A stretch of DNA of 64,000 nucleotides, taken from the NCBI RefSeq assembly GCF_021234875.1, contig NZ_JAJQVM010000012.1, positions 1 to 64,000 of the forward strand, read 5' to 3'. Each line of letters starts with the position of its first letter. Positions within the stretch are counted from its first letter, which is position 1. The position numbers were made by a program, and so were the translations under genes. Of this stretch, positions 52,401-61,068 are shown one piece after another. A model generated the notes under the pieces. The model was given only the letters and a program-made list of their open reading frames with translations, was not told the DNA's origin and did not search any database. Origin of the DNA: Marinibactrum halimedae (GTDB taxonomy: Bacteria > Pseudomonadota > Gammaproteobacteria > Pseudomonadales > Cellvibrionaceae).

Positions 52401-53090
52401 ATGTCCAATGTATTGATGGTGCGCCACGGGCAAGCGTCATTTGGTGCGGCCAATTACGATAAGCTCTCTACATTAGGCCACCAACAGGCTCGCTGGTTGG
52501 GTGACTACTATCGTGTGCAGGGCTTGCGGTTTGATCACGTGTTTGTAGGGGAACAAGTCAGACATCGAGAGACGGCAGAAAGTCTCTGTACCGCTTTTGA
52601 GGGCACCGTTGAGCCGTTTCAAGTCCATGCAGGATTGAATGAATTTGATTTCAAAGCGGTGATCGCCGCATACCAAGCGAAGTCTGCTAATCAACAGGTG
52701 TTGGAAGGGATGACACCCCGTGAATTTTTTAAGTTGTTGCGAAAAGCCATGTTGGCGTGGATGAGCAATGAGTTAGACCCCTCGCATCACCCCGATTTTC
52801 AAGAAACCTGGACAGACTTTACCGGAAGAGTGCTCGCGGCAGCAGAGGTGATTGGCCAGGCAGCACGAAATGGCCGCGTACTGGTGGTGAGTTCTGGTGG
52901 CGTGATGTCAACACTGATGGCCCATGTGTTGGATTGCCCCAATGAAAGCATTATTGATATTAACCTTCAGGTGAAAAATACAGCTCAAATTACCTATCAA
53001 GCGACCTCAGGTGGGTTCAAGTTGACGGGTTTTAATGCAACACCGCATTTGGAGTCGAGCGAACGATCAGAGTTCATTACCTATAGTTAA
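52401..53090 (+). CDS. histidine phosphatase family protein
   Basis: 229 residues. The RHG motif MVRHGQASFG near residue 7 carries the phosphohistidine, with a second Arg in VRHRETAESL, then GLNEFDF and VLVVSSGGVMSTLMAHVLD, which contains SGG instead of the common SHG/TH-G second-His motif. Similar proteins sit in acyl-CoA dehydrogenase clusters in marine gammaproteobacteria. Substrate unknown. GGAGGGGGGG precedes the ATG. Upstream region is shared with the LysR gene. Confidence 0.85.
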   Translation: MSNVLMVRHGQASFGAANYDKLSTLGHQQARWLGDYYRVQGLRFDHVFVGEQVRHRETAESLCTAFEGTVEPFQVHAGLNEFDFKAVIAAYQAKSANQQVLEGMTPREFFKLLRKAMLAWMSNELDPSHHPDFQETWTDFTGRVLAAAEVIGQAARNGRVLVVSSGGVMSTLMAHVLDCPNESIIDINLQVKNTAQITYQATSGGFKLTGFNATPHLESSERSEFITYS

Positions 53091-53098
53091 TGAATTCT

Positions 53099-53152
53099 GA
53101 TCGTTAACGGCAAATTGATCGTTAATTTCAAACGGATCGTTAACGTTAGAAT
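53099..53152. repeat. 18-bp intergenic tandem repeat
   Basis: GATCGTTAA recurs at 53099, 53117 and 53135, giving three 18-bp units. A second pair with core AGAATAGG follows at about 53153-53190. Confidence 0.85.
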
Positions 53153-53267
53153 TCTAGAATAGGGTTAGAACTCCAGAATAGGAATGAATGGCCAGTATAA
53201 ATTGAAAATCAATGGATACTTATTCTAACAATAAATACCTCATATCATGAGAATCGGAAGTCGCCTT

Positions 53268-54479
53268 ATGAATTTTTCTTATAGTGAAAAAACCCAAGCT
53301 CTTATGGATTCGGTTACGGCCTTCATGAACGAGCATGTTTTTCCAGCAGAACCCACTTATCAAACTCAATTGAATGCACAGCGTTGGAAAACACCGGCGG
53401 TGATGGAGTCCCTTAAGCAAAAAGCGCAAGCCCAGGGGTTGTGGAATTTGTTTTTGCCGACAGCGTATCTTCCTTACGGTAAAGGGTTAACCAACTTGGA
53501 ATATGCGCCGTTGGCGGAAATAATGGGTCGCTCTATGATTGGTGCAGAGGTATTTAATTGCAGTGCACCCGATACCGGTAACATGGAAGTCTTGGCACGC
53601 TATGGCAGTGAGGAGCAAAAAGAACGTTGGTTACAGCCATTGTTGGATGGAAAAATACGTTCCGCTTTTGCCATGACCGAGCCAAAAGTCGCTTCTTCCG
53701 ATGCCACCAATATTGAAACCTCCATTGTGCGCGACGGAGACGAGTATATCGTTAATGGCCATAAATTTTACATCAGCGGCGCCTGCAACGAAGAGTGCGA
53801 AATATTGATAGTGATGGGAAAAACGGACCCGGACAACGACAATAAATACGTTCAGCAAACACAAATTCTTGTACCGAGAAACACACCGGGTGTTCAAATT
53901 GTTCGCCCCATGGAGGTAATGGGTTGGGATGATGCCCCAGAAGGGCATGCTGAAATTATTTTTGAAAATGTGCGAGTTCCCGCTAGCCATATCATTTTAG
54001 GGGAAGGGAAAGGTTTCGAAATTGCCCAAGGTCGACTTGGCCCGGGTCGAATTCATCACTGCATGCGCATGATTGGTATGGCACAGCGTTCGCTTGAGTT
54101 AATGTGTGAGCGATCTGAGTCTCGTGTTGCCTTTGGAAAAACGCTCAGTAAACAGCAATCTGTGCGTGAAGTCATTGCGCTTTCGGCCTGTGAAATCGAG
54201 CAAGCTCGACTGCTGACTTTAAAAGCGGCCCATGCCATGGATACGGTTGGGAATAAAGGCGCCAAAGAGTTAATTGCCATGATTAAAATTGTCGCACCTC
54301 GTATGGCGTGTAATGTCATTGATCGAGCGATACAAATTCATGGGGCTCATGGTTTGGGTCAAGATTCACCGCTGGCTCGTTTTTATTCCTATGCACGAGT
54401 GGTGCGTTTGGCGGATGGCCCGGATGAAGTGCATATGATGCAACTGGGACGAAATTTAGCGTCTGCCTATTCATTTTAA
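53268..54479 (+). CDS. acyl-CoA dehydrogenase (ACAD10/11-like)
   Basis: About 403 residues from ATG 53268; an ATG at 53247 is in frame. It has a complete ACAD fold: N-terminal helices, [20 protein letters not shown] (substrate/FAD contact), [40 protein letters not shown], and [20 protein letters not shown]. Longer substrate-binding loops and the partnering with an APH-type kinase resemble the ACAD10/11 type acting on 4-hydroxyacyl or branched acyl-CoA after phosphorylation. It uses FAD and feeds electrons to ETF. Confidence 0.9.
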   Translation: MNFSYSEKTQALMDSVTAFMNEHVFPAEPTYQTQLNAQRWKTPAVMESLKQKAQAQGLWNLFLPTAYLPYGKGLTNLEYAPLAEIMGRSMIGAEVFNCSAPDTGNMEVLARYGSEEQKERWLQPLLDGKIRSAFAMTEPKVASSDATNIETSIVRDGDEYIVNGHKFYISGACNEECEILIVMGKTDPDNDNKYVQQTQILVPRNTPGVQIVRPMEVMGWDDAPEGHAEIIFENVRVPASHIILGEGKGFEIAQGRLGPGRIHHCMRMIGMAQRSLELMCERSESRVAFGKTLSKQQSVREVIALSACEIEQARLLTLKAAHAMDTVGNKGAKELIAMIKIVAPRMACNVIDRAIQIHGAHGLGQDSPLARFYSYARVVRLADGPDEVHMMQLGRNLASAYSF

Positions 54480-54480
54480 A

Positions 54481-54532
54481 TACGCTTTTTAACTATGCTT
54501 TTTAACTACGCATTTTAACTACGCTTTTTAAA
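54481..54532. repeat. 13-bp intergenic tandem repeat
   Basis: Four units of the type TACGCTTTTTAAC directly after the acyl-CoA dehydrogenase gene. Confidence 0.85.
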
Positions 54533-54611
54533 TACATCGATCATCAGTAGTTTATGAGTAGTTTATTAATCACTCGAACAATCATAAAGACAAGAATAAA
54601 GAGAGTTTGGA

Positions 54612-55646
54612 ATGGATAAAGTCTCCGTTGACCAATTAGATGTTAACGCGTTAACCGAATATTTGCGCCCAATTATCCCAGAGTTAGGTACGACGTTTAC
54701 GGTAGAAAAGTTTGCCGGTGGGCAATCTAACCCCACCTTTAAATTAAGTAACGGTAAAGACCACTTCGTTTTACGTCGTCAGCCTCCAGGAAAATTACTG
54801 AAATCCGCTCACGCCGTCGATCGTGAATTTCGTATTCAATCGGCTTTATTAGAGACACCGGTTCCGGTGGCCAAACCCATTCATTTATGTGAAGACGCTT
54901 CTATTATTGGTTCCATGTTTTACGTTATGGAATTGGTAGAGGGCAATATTTATTGGAAAGCCGCGCTGCCAGAAGTCTCTAATACTCAACGCGGTGTCAT
55001 GTACGAACAGATGATCGATGTGTTGGCCGCGATTCATTCAGTGGACATCGAAAAAGTAGGCTTATCAGACTACGGTAAACCTGGAAATTATTTTCAGCGA
55101 CAGTTCGATCGATGGCAACAGCAATATCGTGCCGCAGAATTAGCGCCGATTGCGGCCATGGAAGACTTAATGAATTGGCTCCGTGACCACCTTCCAGAAG
55201 ACGATGGCCGTTGCACCATTGTGCACGGAGATTATCGCTTAGATAACCTTATTTTCGCGCCGGATAACCAAAAAATTCTTGCGGTCATTGATTGGGAACT
55301 CTCCACACTGGGGCACCCTTTTGCCGACATCGCCTATCAATGTATGCAATTACGAATGCCGGCCAATATCGGCACCATTTCGGGGTTAATGGGTGTTGAT
55401 CGTGCCGCCTTGAGTATTCCATCGGAAGAAGAATTTGTGCAGCGTTATTGTCAAACATTGGGCATTGACGGTATTGATCACTGGGCGTTTTATTTAGCCT
55501 TTAGTTACTTTCGTTTAGCGGCAATTGTCCAAGGTGTTGCAAAACGCGCCGTAGAAGGCAATGCGTCTAGCAAGCAGGCTCAAGAGGTGGGTCAGTATGT
55601 TCAACCTTTAGCGGAATTTGCATTAGATGTCATTAACAAGGCATAA
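54612..55646 (+). CDS. APH-type phosphotransferase (ACAD10-like kinase domain)
   Basis: 344 residues. The kinase-like fold includes FAGGQSNPTFKLSNGKDHFV, then VLRRQPPGKLLKSAHAVDRE, catalytic loop IVHGDYRLDNLIF, metal-binding ILAVIDWELSTLGHPFADIA. These match the aminoglycoside-phosphotransferase-like enzymes fused to ACADs in ACAD10 and separate in bacteria. Expected action: phosphorylation of a 4-hydroxyacyl-CoA. Follows the dehydrogenase in the same direction. Confidence 0.88.
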   Translation: MDKVSVDQLDVNALTEYLRPIIPELGTTFTVEKFAGGQSNPTFKLSNGKDHFVLRRQPPGKLLKSAHAVDREFRIQSALLETPVPVAKPIHLCEDASIIGSMFYVMELVEGNIYWKAALPEVSNTQRGVMYEQMIDVLAAIHSVDIEKVGLSDYGKPGNYFQRQFDRWQQQYRAAELAPIAAMEDLMNWLRDHLPEDDGRCTIVHGDYRLDNLIFAPDNQKILAVIDWELSTLGHPFADIAYQCMQLRMPANIGTISGLMGVDRAALSIPSEEEFVQRYCQTLGIDGIDHWAFYLAFSYFRLAAIVQGVAKRAVEGNASSKQAQEVGQYVQPLAEFALDVINKA

Positions 55647-55697
55647 ACGCGCTTTTATTGTGTATTAAAAAGCGCTCTAGAATAGGTGTTAAGTCGT

Positions 55698-55758
55698 TGT
55701 GATTTAGATAGTGTTTGTGATTTAAATAGAGATCGTGATTTAAATAGTGGTTGTGATT
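55698..55758. repeat. 18-bp intergenic tandem repeat
   Basis: Units TGTGATTTAGATAGTGTT and variants at 55698, 55716 and 55734 with a partial at 55752, between the kinase and oxidoreductase genes. Confidence 0.82.
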
Positions 55759-55789
55759 GGATTAACAATTAAAAATAAAAGAGAGAATT

Positions 55790-56773
55790 ATGAAAGCCAT
55801 TGTTTGTGAAGAATTTGCACCAATTGATCAATTGAAGTACCGAGAATTTCCAGTGCCTACCGTAAAACCGGGTCATGTATTAATTGATGTACTGGCGGCG
55901 GGTGTGAATTTTCCCGATGGGCTGATAGTACAAGGCAAATATCAGGTAAAACCGGAATGTCCGTTTGTTCCCGGTGGTGAAGTGGCCGGTGTTATTCGGG
56001 AGGTAGGAGAGGGTGTACCACATTTAACGCCAGGCCGAACGGTTGTGGCATTGCCTCGTGTAGGAGGGTATGCAGAGACGGTATTGTGTCCAATGTCTCA
56101 TGTGATGCCATTGCCCGATTTTATTCCCCCGGTCGAGGCCGCAGGACTCATCACCGCTCACGCGACGGCTCACCATGCCCTGAAGCAACGGGCCAATTTA
56201 CAACCGGGTGAAACACTCGCGATTACGGGGGCGGCAGGCGGAACAGGCATTGCGGCAGTACAAATTGGCAAAGCGATGGGAGCAACGGTTATCGCCATTT
56301 GTTCTACAGAGGAAAAACTCGCTTTTGCGAAAAGCCAAGGCGCTGACATTCTCATTAATTCCTCTACCAGTGATGTGAAGGCGGAGTTGAAAAAAATCAA
56401 TGATGGAAAAGGCGTTGATGTGGTGTACGAAACGGTCGGTGGTGATTTATTTCATGCCTGTACCCGCGCCATGGCTTGGAAGGGGCGATTGTTAGTTGTG
56501 GGATTTGCCGGTGGTACCATTCCTGAATTTCCCATTAACTTGGCGCTCGTGAAAGGGTTTTCGGTGGTCGGGGTTTTTTGGGGATCGTTTACGGCCCATG
56601 AACCACAAGCCTTTATGGATAATATGCAGGAGTTGGTGGCGTGGTATCAACAAGGCAAAGTGAAAGTGGTGGTGGATACCGTATTTCCACTGGAGCAGGC
56701 TCAGCAGGCACTGGAACACGTCACGGGTCGAAAAGTCATGGGTAAAGTCATGTTGCAAATTGGGGAACAATAA
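55790..56773 (+). CDS. NADPH:quinone oxidoreductase (MDR superfamily)
   Basis: 327 residues. GroES-like N-domain (DVLAAGVNFPDGLIVQGKYQ, then CPFVPGGEVAGVIREVGEGV) and Rossmann domain with ITGAAGGTGIAAVQIGKAMG. No zinc ligands, as in QOR/CcrA-like reductases. Probably reduces an enoyl intermediate or quinone in the same catabolic route as its neighbours. Moderately sure of function, secure on family. Confidence 0.9.
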   Translation: MKAIVCEEFAPIDQLKYREFPVPTVKPGHVLIDVLAAGVNFPDGLIVQGKYQVKPECPFVPGGEVAGVIREVGEGVPHLTPGRTVVALPRVGGYAETVLCPMSHVMPLPDFIPPVEAAGLITAHATAHHALKQRANLQPGETLAITGAAGGTGIAAVQIGKAMGATVIAICSTEEKLAFAKSQGADILINSSTSDVKAELKKINDGKGVDVVYETVGGDLFHACTRAMAWKGRLLVVGFAGGTIPEFPINLALVKGFSVVGVFWGSFTAHEPQAFMDNMQELVAWYQQGKVKVVVDTVFPLEQAQQALEHVTGRKVMGKVMLQIGEQ

Positions 56774-56867
56774 AAGTTTGGGAACAATAATAGTTGGGGA
56801 AAAATAAATAAAAGCACAGCAGAATACGAGAAAAACAGAGTAGTCCTTGGGACGGTAGGTGAACTTT

Positions 56868-57626
56868 ATGAAAGATTTATTTGATTTATCCGGAAAAGTC
56901 GTTTTATTCACTGGTGCCAGTACCGGTATCGGTAAAGCAGGTGCGAAACTCCTTGCGCAAAAAGGTGCGCATGTCATTATTTCAAGCAGAAAACAAGAGT
57001 CGTGCCAAGCCGTTGTAGATGAAATTACGGCCGATGGAGGCAAAGCCGAAGCCTTGGCCTGCCATGTTGGGAATATGGACGATATTCAGAAAGCGTTTGA
57101 GCACATAAAATCGACCCATGGCCGTCTTGATGTATTGGTGAATAATGCTGCCGCGAATGTGCAATTTGGCCATGTATTGGATACCACATTAGAGGCGTTC
57201 ACCAAAACGGTTGATGTGAATATTCGAGGGTATTTTTTCATGTCGGTGGAGGCAGGAAAAATCATGAAGGCACAAGGCAGTGGTGTCATCATTAATACCG
57301 CCTCCATTAATGCGCTATCGCCTGGGTTAAATCAATCGGTTTATTCCATGACGAAAGCGGCAGTAGTGAATATGACCAAAGCTTTCGCAAAAGAGTGTGC
57401 TCCCTTAGGAATTCGATGCAACGCGTTGCTGCCTGGGTTGACGAAAACAAAATTCGCGGGCGCCTTGTTCGATGAGTCCGTTTACGATTCCATCGTCCAA
57501 AATATTCCTATGCGTCGTCATGCAGAGCCGGAAGAAATGGCAGGCACCATTCTCTATCTTGCGTCCGATGCGAGCAGTTACACGAATGGAGAGTGTATTG
57601 TCGTGGATGGCGGTATCAATACTTAG
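56868..57626 (+). CDS. short-chain dehydrogenase/reductase
   Basis: About 252 residues from ATG 56868 (upstream GTG 56859 is in frame). Classical SDR: cofactor motif GASTGIGKAG, NNAA at about 90, catalytic Ser in INTASINALSP, YSMTKAA with Tyr and Lys, and C-terminal NGECIVVDGGI. Acts on hydroxyacyl or ketoacyl substrates with NAD(P)H. Last gene of the rightward catabolic cluster and followed by a terminator. Confidence 0.92.
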   Translation: MKDLFDLSGKVVLFTGASTGIGKAGAKLLAQKGAHVIISSRKQESCQAVVDEITADGGKAEALACHVGNMDDIQKAFEHIKSTHGRLDVLVNNAAANVQFGHVLDTTLEAFTKTVDVNIRGYFFMSVEAGKIMKAQGSGVIINTASINALSPGLNQSVYSMTKAAVVNMTKAFAKECAPLGIRCNALLPGLTKTKFAGALFDESVYDSIVQNIPMRRHAEPEEMAGTILYLASDASSYTNGECIVVDGGINT

Positions 57627-57668
57627 TGTATCGCACGGAAGATTTATTGATTGAATTAAAATGAAAAG

Positions 57669-57696
57669 GCCTCAGTAAAATCCTGAGGCTTTTTTA
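57669..57696 (+). terminator. terminator of the catabolic cluster
   Basis: GCCTCAG (57669-57675), loop TAAAATC, CTGAGGC (57683-57689), T-run to 57695. The classic intrinsic form. Confidence 0.9.
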
Positions 57697-57705
57697 TTTA
57701 CCCCT

Positions 57706-57760
57706 TCAACTTCTCCTTTCTCAACTTCTCCTCTCACAACTTCTCCTCTCACAACTTCTC
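57706..57760. repeat. 15-bp intergenic tandem repeat
   Basis: About four units of the type CAACTTCTCCTCTCA between the terminator and the convergent exported-protein gene. Confidence 0.85.
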
Positions 57761-57833
57761 TGGAGCGATAAATTGTCATTTAGGATATATAAGCTTGCTA
57801 TAAGACAGCATGGTGTATGTAGTAAAAGCTCAT

Positions 57834-58967
57834 CTAATTAGGGGAATGCTGGGTTTGGGAGATGGGCGAGTTGACCAATAAATTTTTATTGGTTTCAACA
57901 TTGGTTTGGATGTTGGCTGTGATCATCATAACGTATTGCAGTAGAGCACTGTTTAAATCATACCCTTGTCTGGTGAGTTCGAATTTAAAATCCTGGAATG
58001 CAAATTTTAGGGCCCTATAGTCATCAAGTGTGTTTAGGGCAATCGGAGATGTTCCTCCTTCTTTTAATTTTCCTTTTACCCAATCTCTATTGATAATGAT
58101 TGGGTCTATATGCTCATGTTTAGGAAAATGAATGACATAGCTAAACTGAAGTTTTTTGGTGCTATCGCATGGGGACAGCTTTTCTAGAGCTAAGTCTAAG
58201 ATAGGGGTAGAGGGCTTTGTGCTAGATTTTAGCCCCCAATAGGTGATTTTGTGTCTGTTGTTTTTGTCCGTGAGCTCTTTGGTGTAAGTTATGGTTTTCT
58301 TATTGTCATTATTAACGTAGGCATCGGCTTCAAAGAATTTAAAGAATCCACCTTTTGCGCTGACTTTTGCTCCGCCGCCCACTTCAATAACGGATTCTTC
58401 TGTCTTGGAATTTTCACATCCCCACTCTACAGGGGGGGTGCGAGTTCGAGCCCATGTTGGAAATTTTGTATTAACAGGACCAGGGCTGACTAAATTGAAA
58501 TGATATTCAAACTCGGTTTCGGTCATCGTTTGTGTGCGTGTTCTTACATAGTACGCGTTATCTCTCAGGCTTAGGAAGGGTTGAGGGTATACCACTTCAA
58601 CCCGGATGCCATCCTCATCATCAATGACAGAGGTCATAAACTTATCACCACTGTGAAAAGTTTCTTTTTTGAAACGGAGAGGGCGTTTCAAATAAGCAAC
58701 ATCTCTTTGAATTTCATTATGCTCATCGTATCCCCATCTTGATACTTCTCCTTCAAGACCGCCAGGTGTTATGACTCTTATCCGTCTTTTGTAGGAATCT
58801 TCGGTAGGGATTTTAACTTTTTTTAAGACGGTGCCGGGTTCTATAAAGGCTCTAATATCCTCGGATTTTGTTACATAGAGTATGTGGCTTGTATTCACCA
58901 CATATGATTCGGAGGCAAATACAGTTCCAGAAAGGATAAATAATAAAAAAGCTGTGAGTTTGTTCAT
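57834..58967 (-). CDS. exported protein of unknown function
   Basis: 377 residues with a signal peptide (MNKLTAFLLFILSGTVFASE). The mature part starts with an SH3-like segment (VVNTSHILYVTKSEDIRAFI, then GGLEGEVSRWGYDE), followed by beta-rich sequence and a C-terminal helical tail. No family is recognised. It stands alone, convergent to the SDR cluster and divergent from the next secreted protein. Two cysteines (about 208 and 298) could form a disulfide. Confidence 0.7.
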   Translation of the reverse strand: MNKLTAFLLFILSGTVFASESYVVNTSHILYVTKSEDIRAFIEPGTVLKKVKIPTEDSYKRRIRVITPGGLEGEVSRWGYDEHNEIQRDVAYLKRPLRFKKETFHSGDKFMTSVIDDEDGIRVEVVYPQPFLSLRDNAYYVRTRTQTMTETEFEYHFNLVSPGPVNTKFPTWARTRTPPVEWGCENSKTEESVIEVGGGAKVSAKGGFFKFFEADAYVNNDNKKTITYTKELTDKNNRHKITYWGLKSSTKPSTPILDLALEKLSPCDSTKKLQFSYVIHFPKHEHIDPIIINRDWVKGKLKEGGTSPIALNTLDDYRALKFAFQDFKFELTRQGYDLNSALLQYVMMITANIQTNVETNKNLLVNSPISQTQHSPN

Positions 58968-59478
58968 TGAGCTTCCCTTGGCTGATCAGTCAATAATGCT
59001 GATGCATTTGTTGAGTCTTATTTAAATTTGCTGATTCTTATTTTAAAGTGGCACTCTGATTTTAAGATGATTTTTTATCCTTCTGGAATTATAAACTTAT
59101 CAGATTTCAGTATCTTGTGCCATGCAGTCTAATTGTTCTTGTTTGTATGTTTTTGGCTTCTGTTGAGGGAATGATTGGTGTGTCAGTGCTGCATGTTTTG
59201 TCATGATAATTTCTTTGTTGGCTTTTTATGGTTATTTTTCTGACAAAAGTTAAAAGGGTGTCTTGACGAGTGCTGATATTTTTTGAGATTTTTATGGATT
59301 GTTTTGGTGGTGTGTTGCGTGATTAAAGAGGTTTTTGGGTGTCATCAAAATAATGCCATCAAAATTAAGTTTATGTCATTCGGCTGATGTTTTTTGGTTT
59401 CCATTGGTTGGTTGGATAACGTTTTGTAAGTGTTCTTTGCTGTCCCGTAGTTTCTTCTCTTGATTACTAGGAAATACT
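58968..59478. other. divergent intergenic region, no gene seen
   Basis: 510 bp of AT-rich sequence with no convincing frame. It must contain the promoters of the two exported-protein genes on either side. Confidence 0.4.
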
Positions 59479-60927
59479 ATGAAAAAAACAACATATATAA
59501 TTAATTTAGTGCGTTTGATGGTTCTTTTTATTTCATTTGCAAGTAGTGTGTTGGTGGAGGCGGTATCAGGTATTTACGCGGGTGGGCCGGTTTACCGGGA
59601 GCGTGGTTATGCTATTAATGAGTTGAAAAACTCGGGTTTTACTAATTTGGTGGTATGGACAATTCATATCGAGAGTGATGGTAGCTTGGGGTTTAACGGT
59701 GAATTTCCGTTGGTAGAAGATGGCGTCTATATTGGGGATCAAACCCACCCTAATTTTCGTAGCGATATTGCTTCATTGAAAACGGGGAATACGTCTATTA
59801 CTCGGGTAGAATTTGGTTTAAGTGCGGCGGGCTCAGGCACTTATGATGCTGTCAGAGATTTGCTCAATTGCCAAAATGGTCGTTGTCAGACGGATCCGAG
59901 TTCGATTTTGTATCGAAATTTTCAGGCATTAAAAGAGGCTTTTCCATCGGTAGATGCGGTTAATAATGACGATGAGAGTGAGTATCATGTTGAGTCTGCT
60001 GCAGCCTTCCATATTATGCTTGCTGATATCGGTTTTAAAACGGCCATTGTTCCTTACACACGGCAGTCTTTTTGGCGATCTTTTGTAAATGAGGTAAATG
60101 GCGCGCGACCCGGTACGGTTGACGCTTTGTATTTGCAAAATTATGCGGGAGGTTCTGGAAATAATCCGTGCAGTTGGGATTTGGGTATTCCGGTTTACCC
60201 CGGCCTTTGGTCTCGTAATGACTCGCCCTCCCGTGTAGAAAGTCGTATGCGAGATTGGAATAACCGCTGTGGCTCGGTGGTGGAGGGTGGCTTTATGTGG
60301 CTTTATGATGATTTTGATAATAGCCCGAGTGTCGCTCAATATGCTCAAGCCATCAATAATGTCTTTGGCAGCACTCCGCCTCCGCCCTCTACTTCATGCA
60401 GTAGTGTGCAAGGGTTTGAGTCTGGAGAGGGCGGATGGCAAAACTCAACAACCTCTTCATGCTCAACTGGGGCTTTTGTTGTTGGTCGCCCAACTGAAAC
60501 CACATCCAGTGGTGTTGTCATTCAGGCTGAAGGTGCTGCTTTGGGAAATAATGCATTATTTACGGCCACCAATTCGTCCGCAGGTACCAATGATGTGGAT
60601 GGAGGCGTTTGCATTGTTAACTCCCCAATCTACTCGGTTGATCAGGAATCTACGTTGTCGTTACGCTACTTTCATGGTCAACGAGACACAGGTGATGATG
60701 CTGAAGGTGATTATTTTCGTATTGAGGTCTCTACTGATGGCGGAAATACCTTCCAGAATTTAGTCGGTAATGGTGATACTCGATCAAGCGCAAGTTGGTT
60801 GCTTGCTTCTCGTGCTCTTCCTGCTAATTCTAATGTGGTGGTTCGTGTTTTGTGCTCAGATGGGGCAAGTGCAGGTGATTTAGTGGAATGTGGTATTGAT
60901 GATGTCCGAATTTGCTCTACGCCTTAA
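59479..60927 (+). CDS. secreted TIM-barrel (GH18-like) protein with C-terminal beta-sandwich
   Basis: 482 residues. Signal peptide to about residue 30. Residues 35-310 read like a glycoside hydrolase barrel: GFTNLVVWTIHIESDGSLGF, SITRVEFGLSAAGSGTYDAV, and DAVNNDDESEYH, which resembles the GH18 DxxDxDxE site but is not identical. Then a PPPPST linker and a cysteine-containing jelly-roll-like domain (SVQGFESGEGGWQNSTTSSC; VSTDGGNTFQNLVG). Extracellular polysaccharide binding or cleavage is likely. Substrate unknown. Confidence 0.65.
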   Translation: MKKTTYIINLVRLMVLFISFASSVLVEAVSGIYAGGPVYRERGYAINELKNSGFTNLVVWTIHIESDGSLGFNGEFPLVEDGVYIGDQTHPNFRSDIASLKTGNTSITRVEFGLSAAGSGTYDAVRDLLNCQNGRCQTDPSSILYRNFQALKEAFPSVDAVNNDDESEYHVESAAAFHIMLADIGFKTAIVPYTRQSFWRSFVNEVNGARPGTVDALYLQNYAGGSGNNPCSWDLGIPVYPGLWSRNDSPSRVESRMRDWNNRCGSVVEGGFMWLYDDFDNSPSVAQYAQAINNVFGSTPPPPSTSCSSVQGFESGEGGWQNSTTSSCSTGAFVVGRPTETTSSGVVIQAEGAALGNNALFTATNSSAGTNDVDGGVCIVNSPIYSVDQESTLSLRYFHGQRDTGDDAEGDYFRIEVSTDGGNTFQNLVGNGDTRSSASWLLASRALPANSNVVVRVLCSDGASAGDLVECGIDDVRICSTP

Positions 60928-61007
60928 TTTTCTGTATTTGAATCCCCTGTGCTTTAACTGTCTGTATTTTAATTCGCTGTAAGCTAAAATTTATTTGATA
61001 GAAGAAC

Positions 61008-61039
61008 AAAAAAACCGCACTGTTTATGGCGGTTTTTTT
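61008..61039. terminator. bidirectional hairpin between convergent genes
   Basis: AAAAACCGC and GCGGTTTTTTT flank the loop ACTGTTTATG. A-run before and T-run after suit termination on both strands. Confidence 0.85.
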
Positions 61040-61068
61040 GTGTTCTCTATTTTGTCTTTTTGATTATT

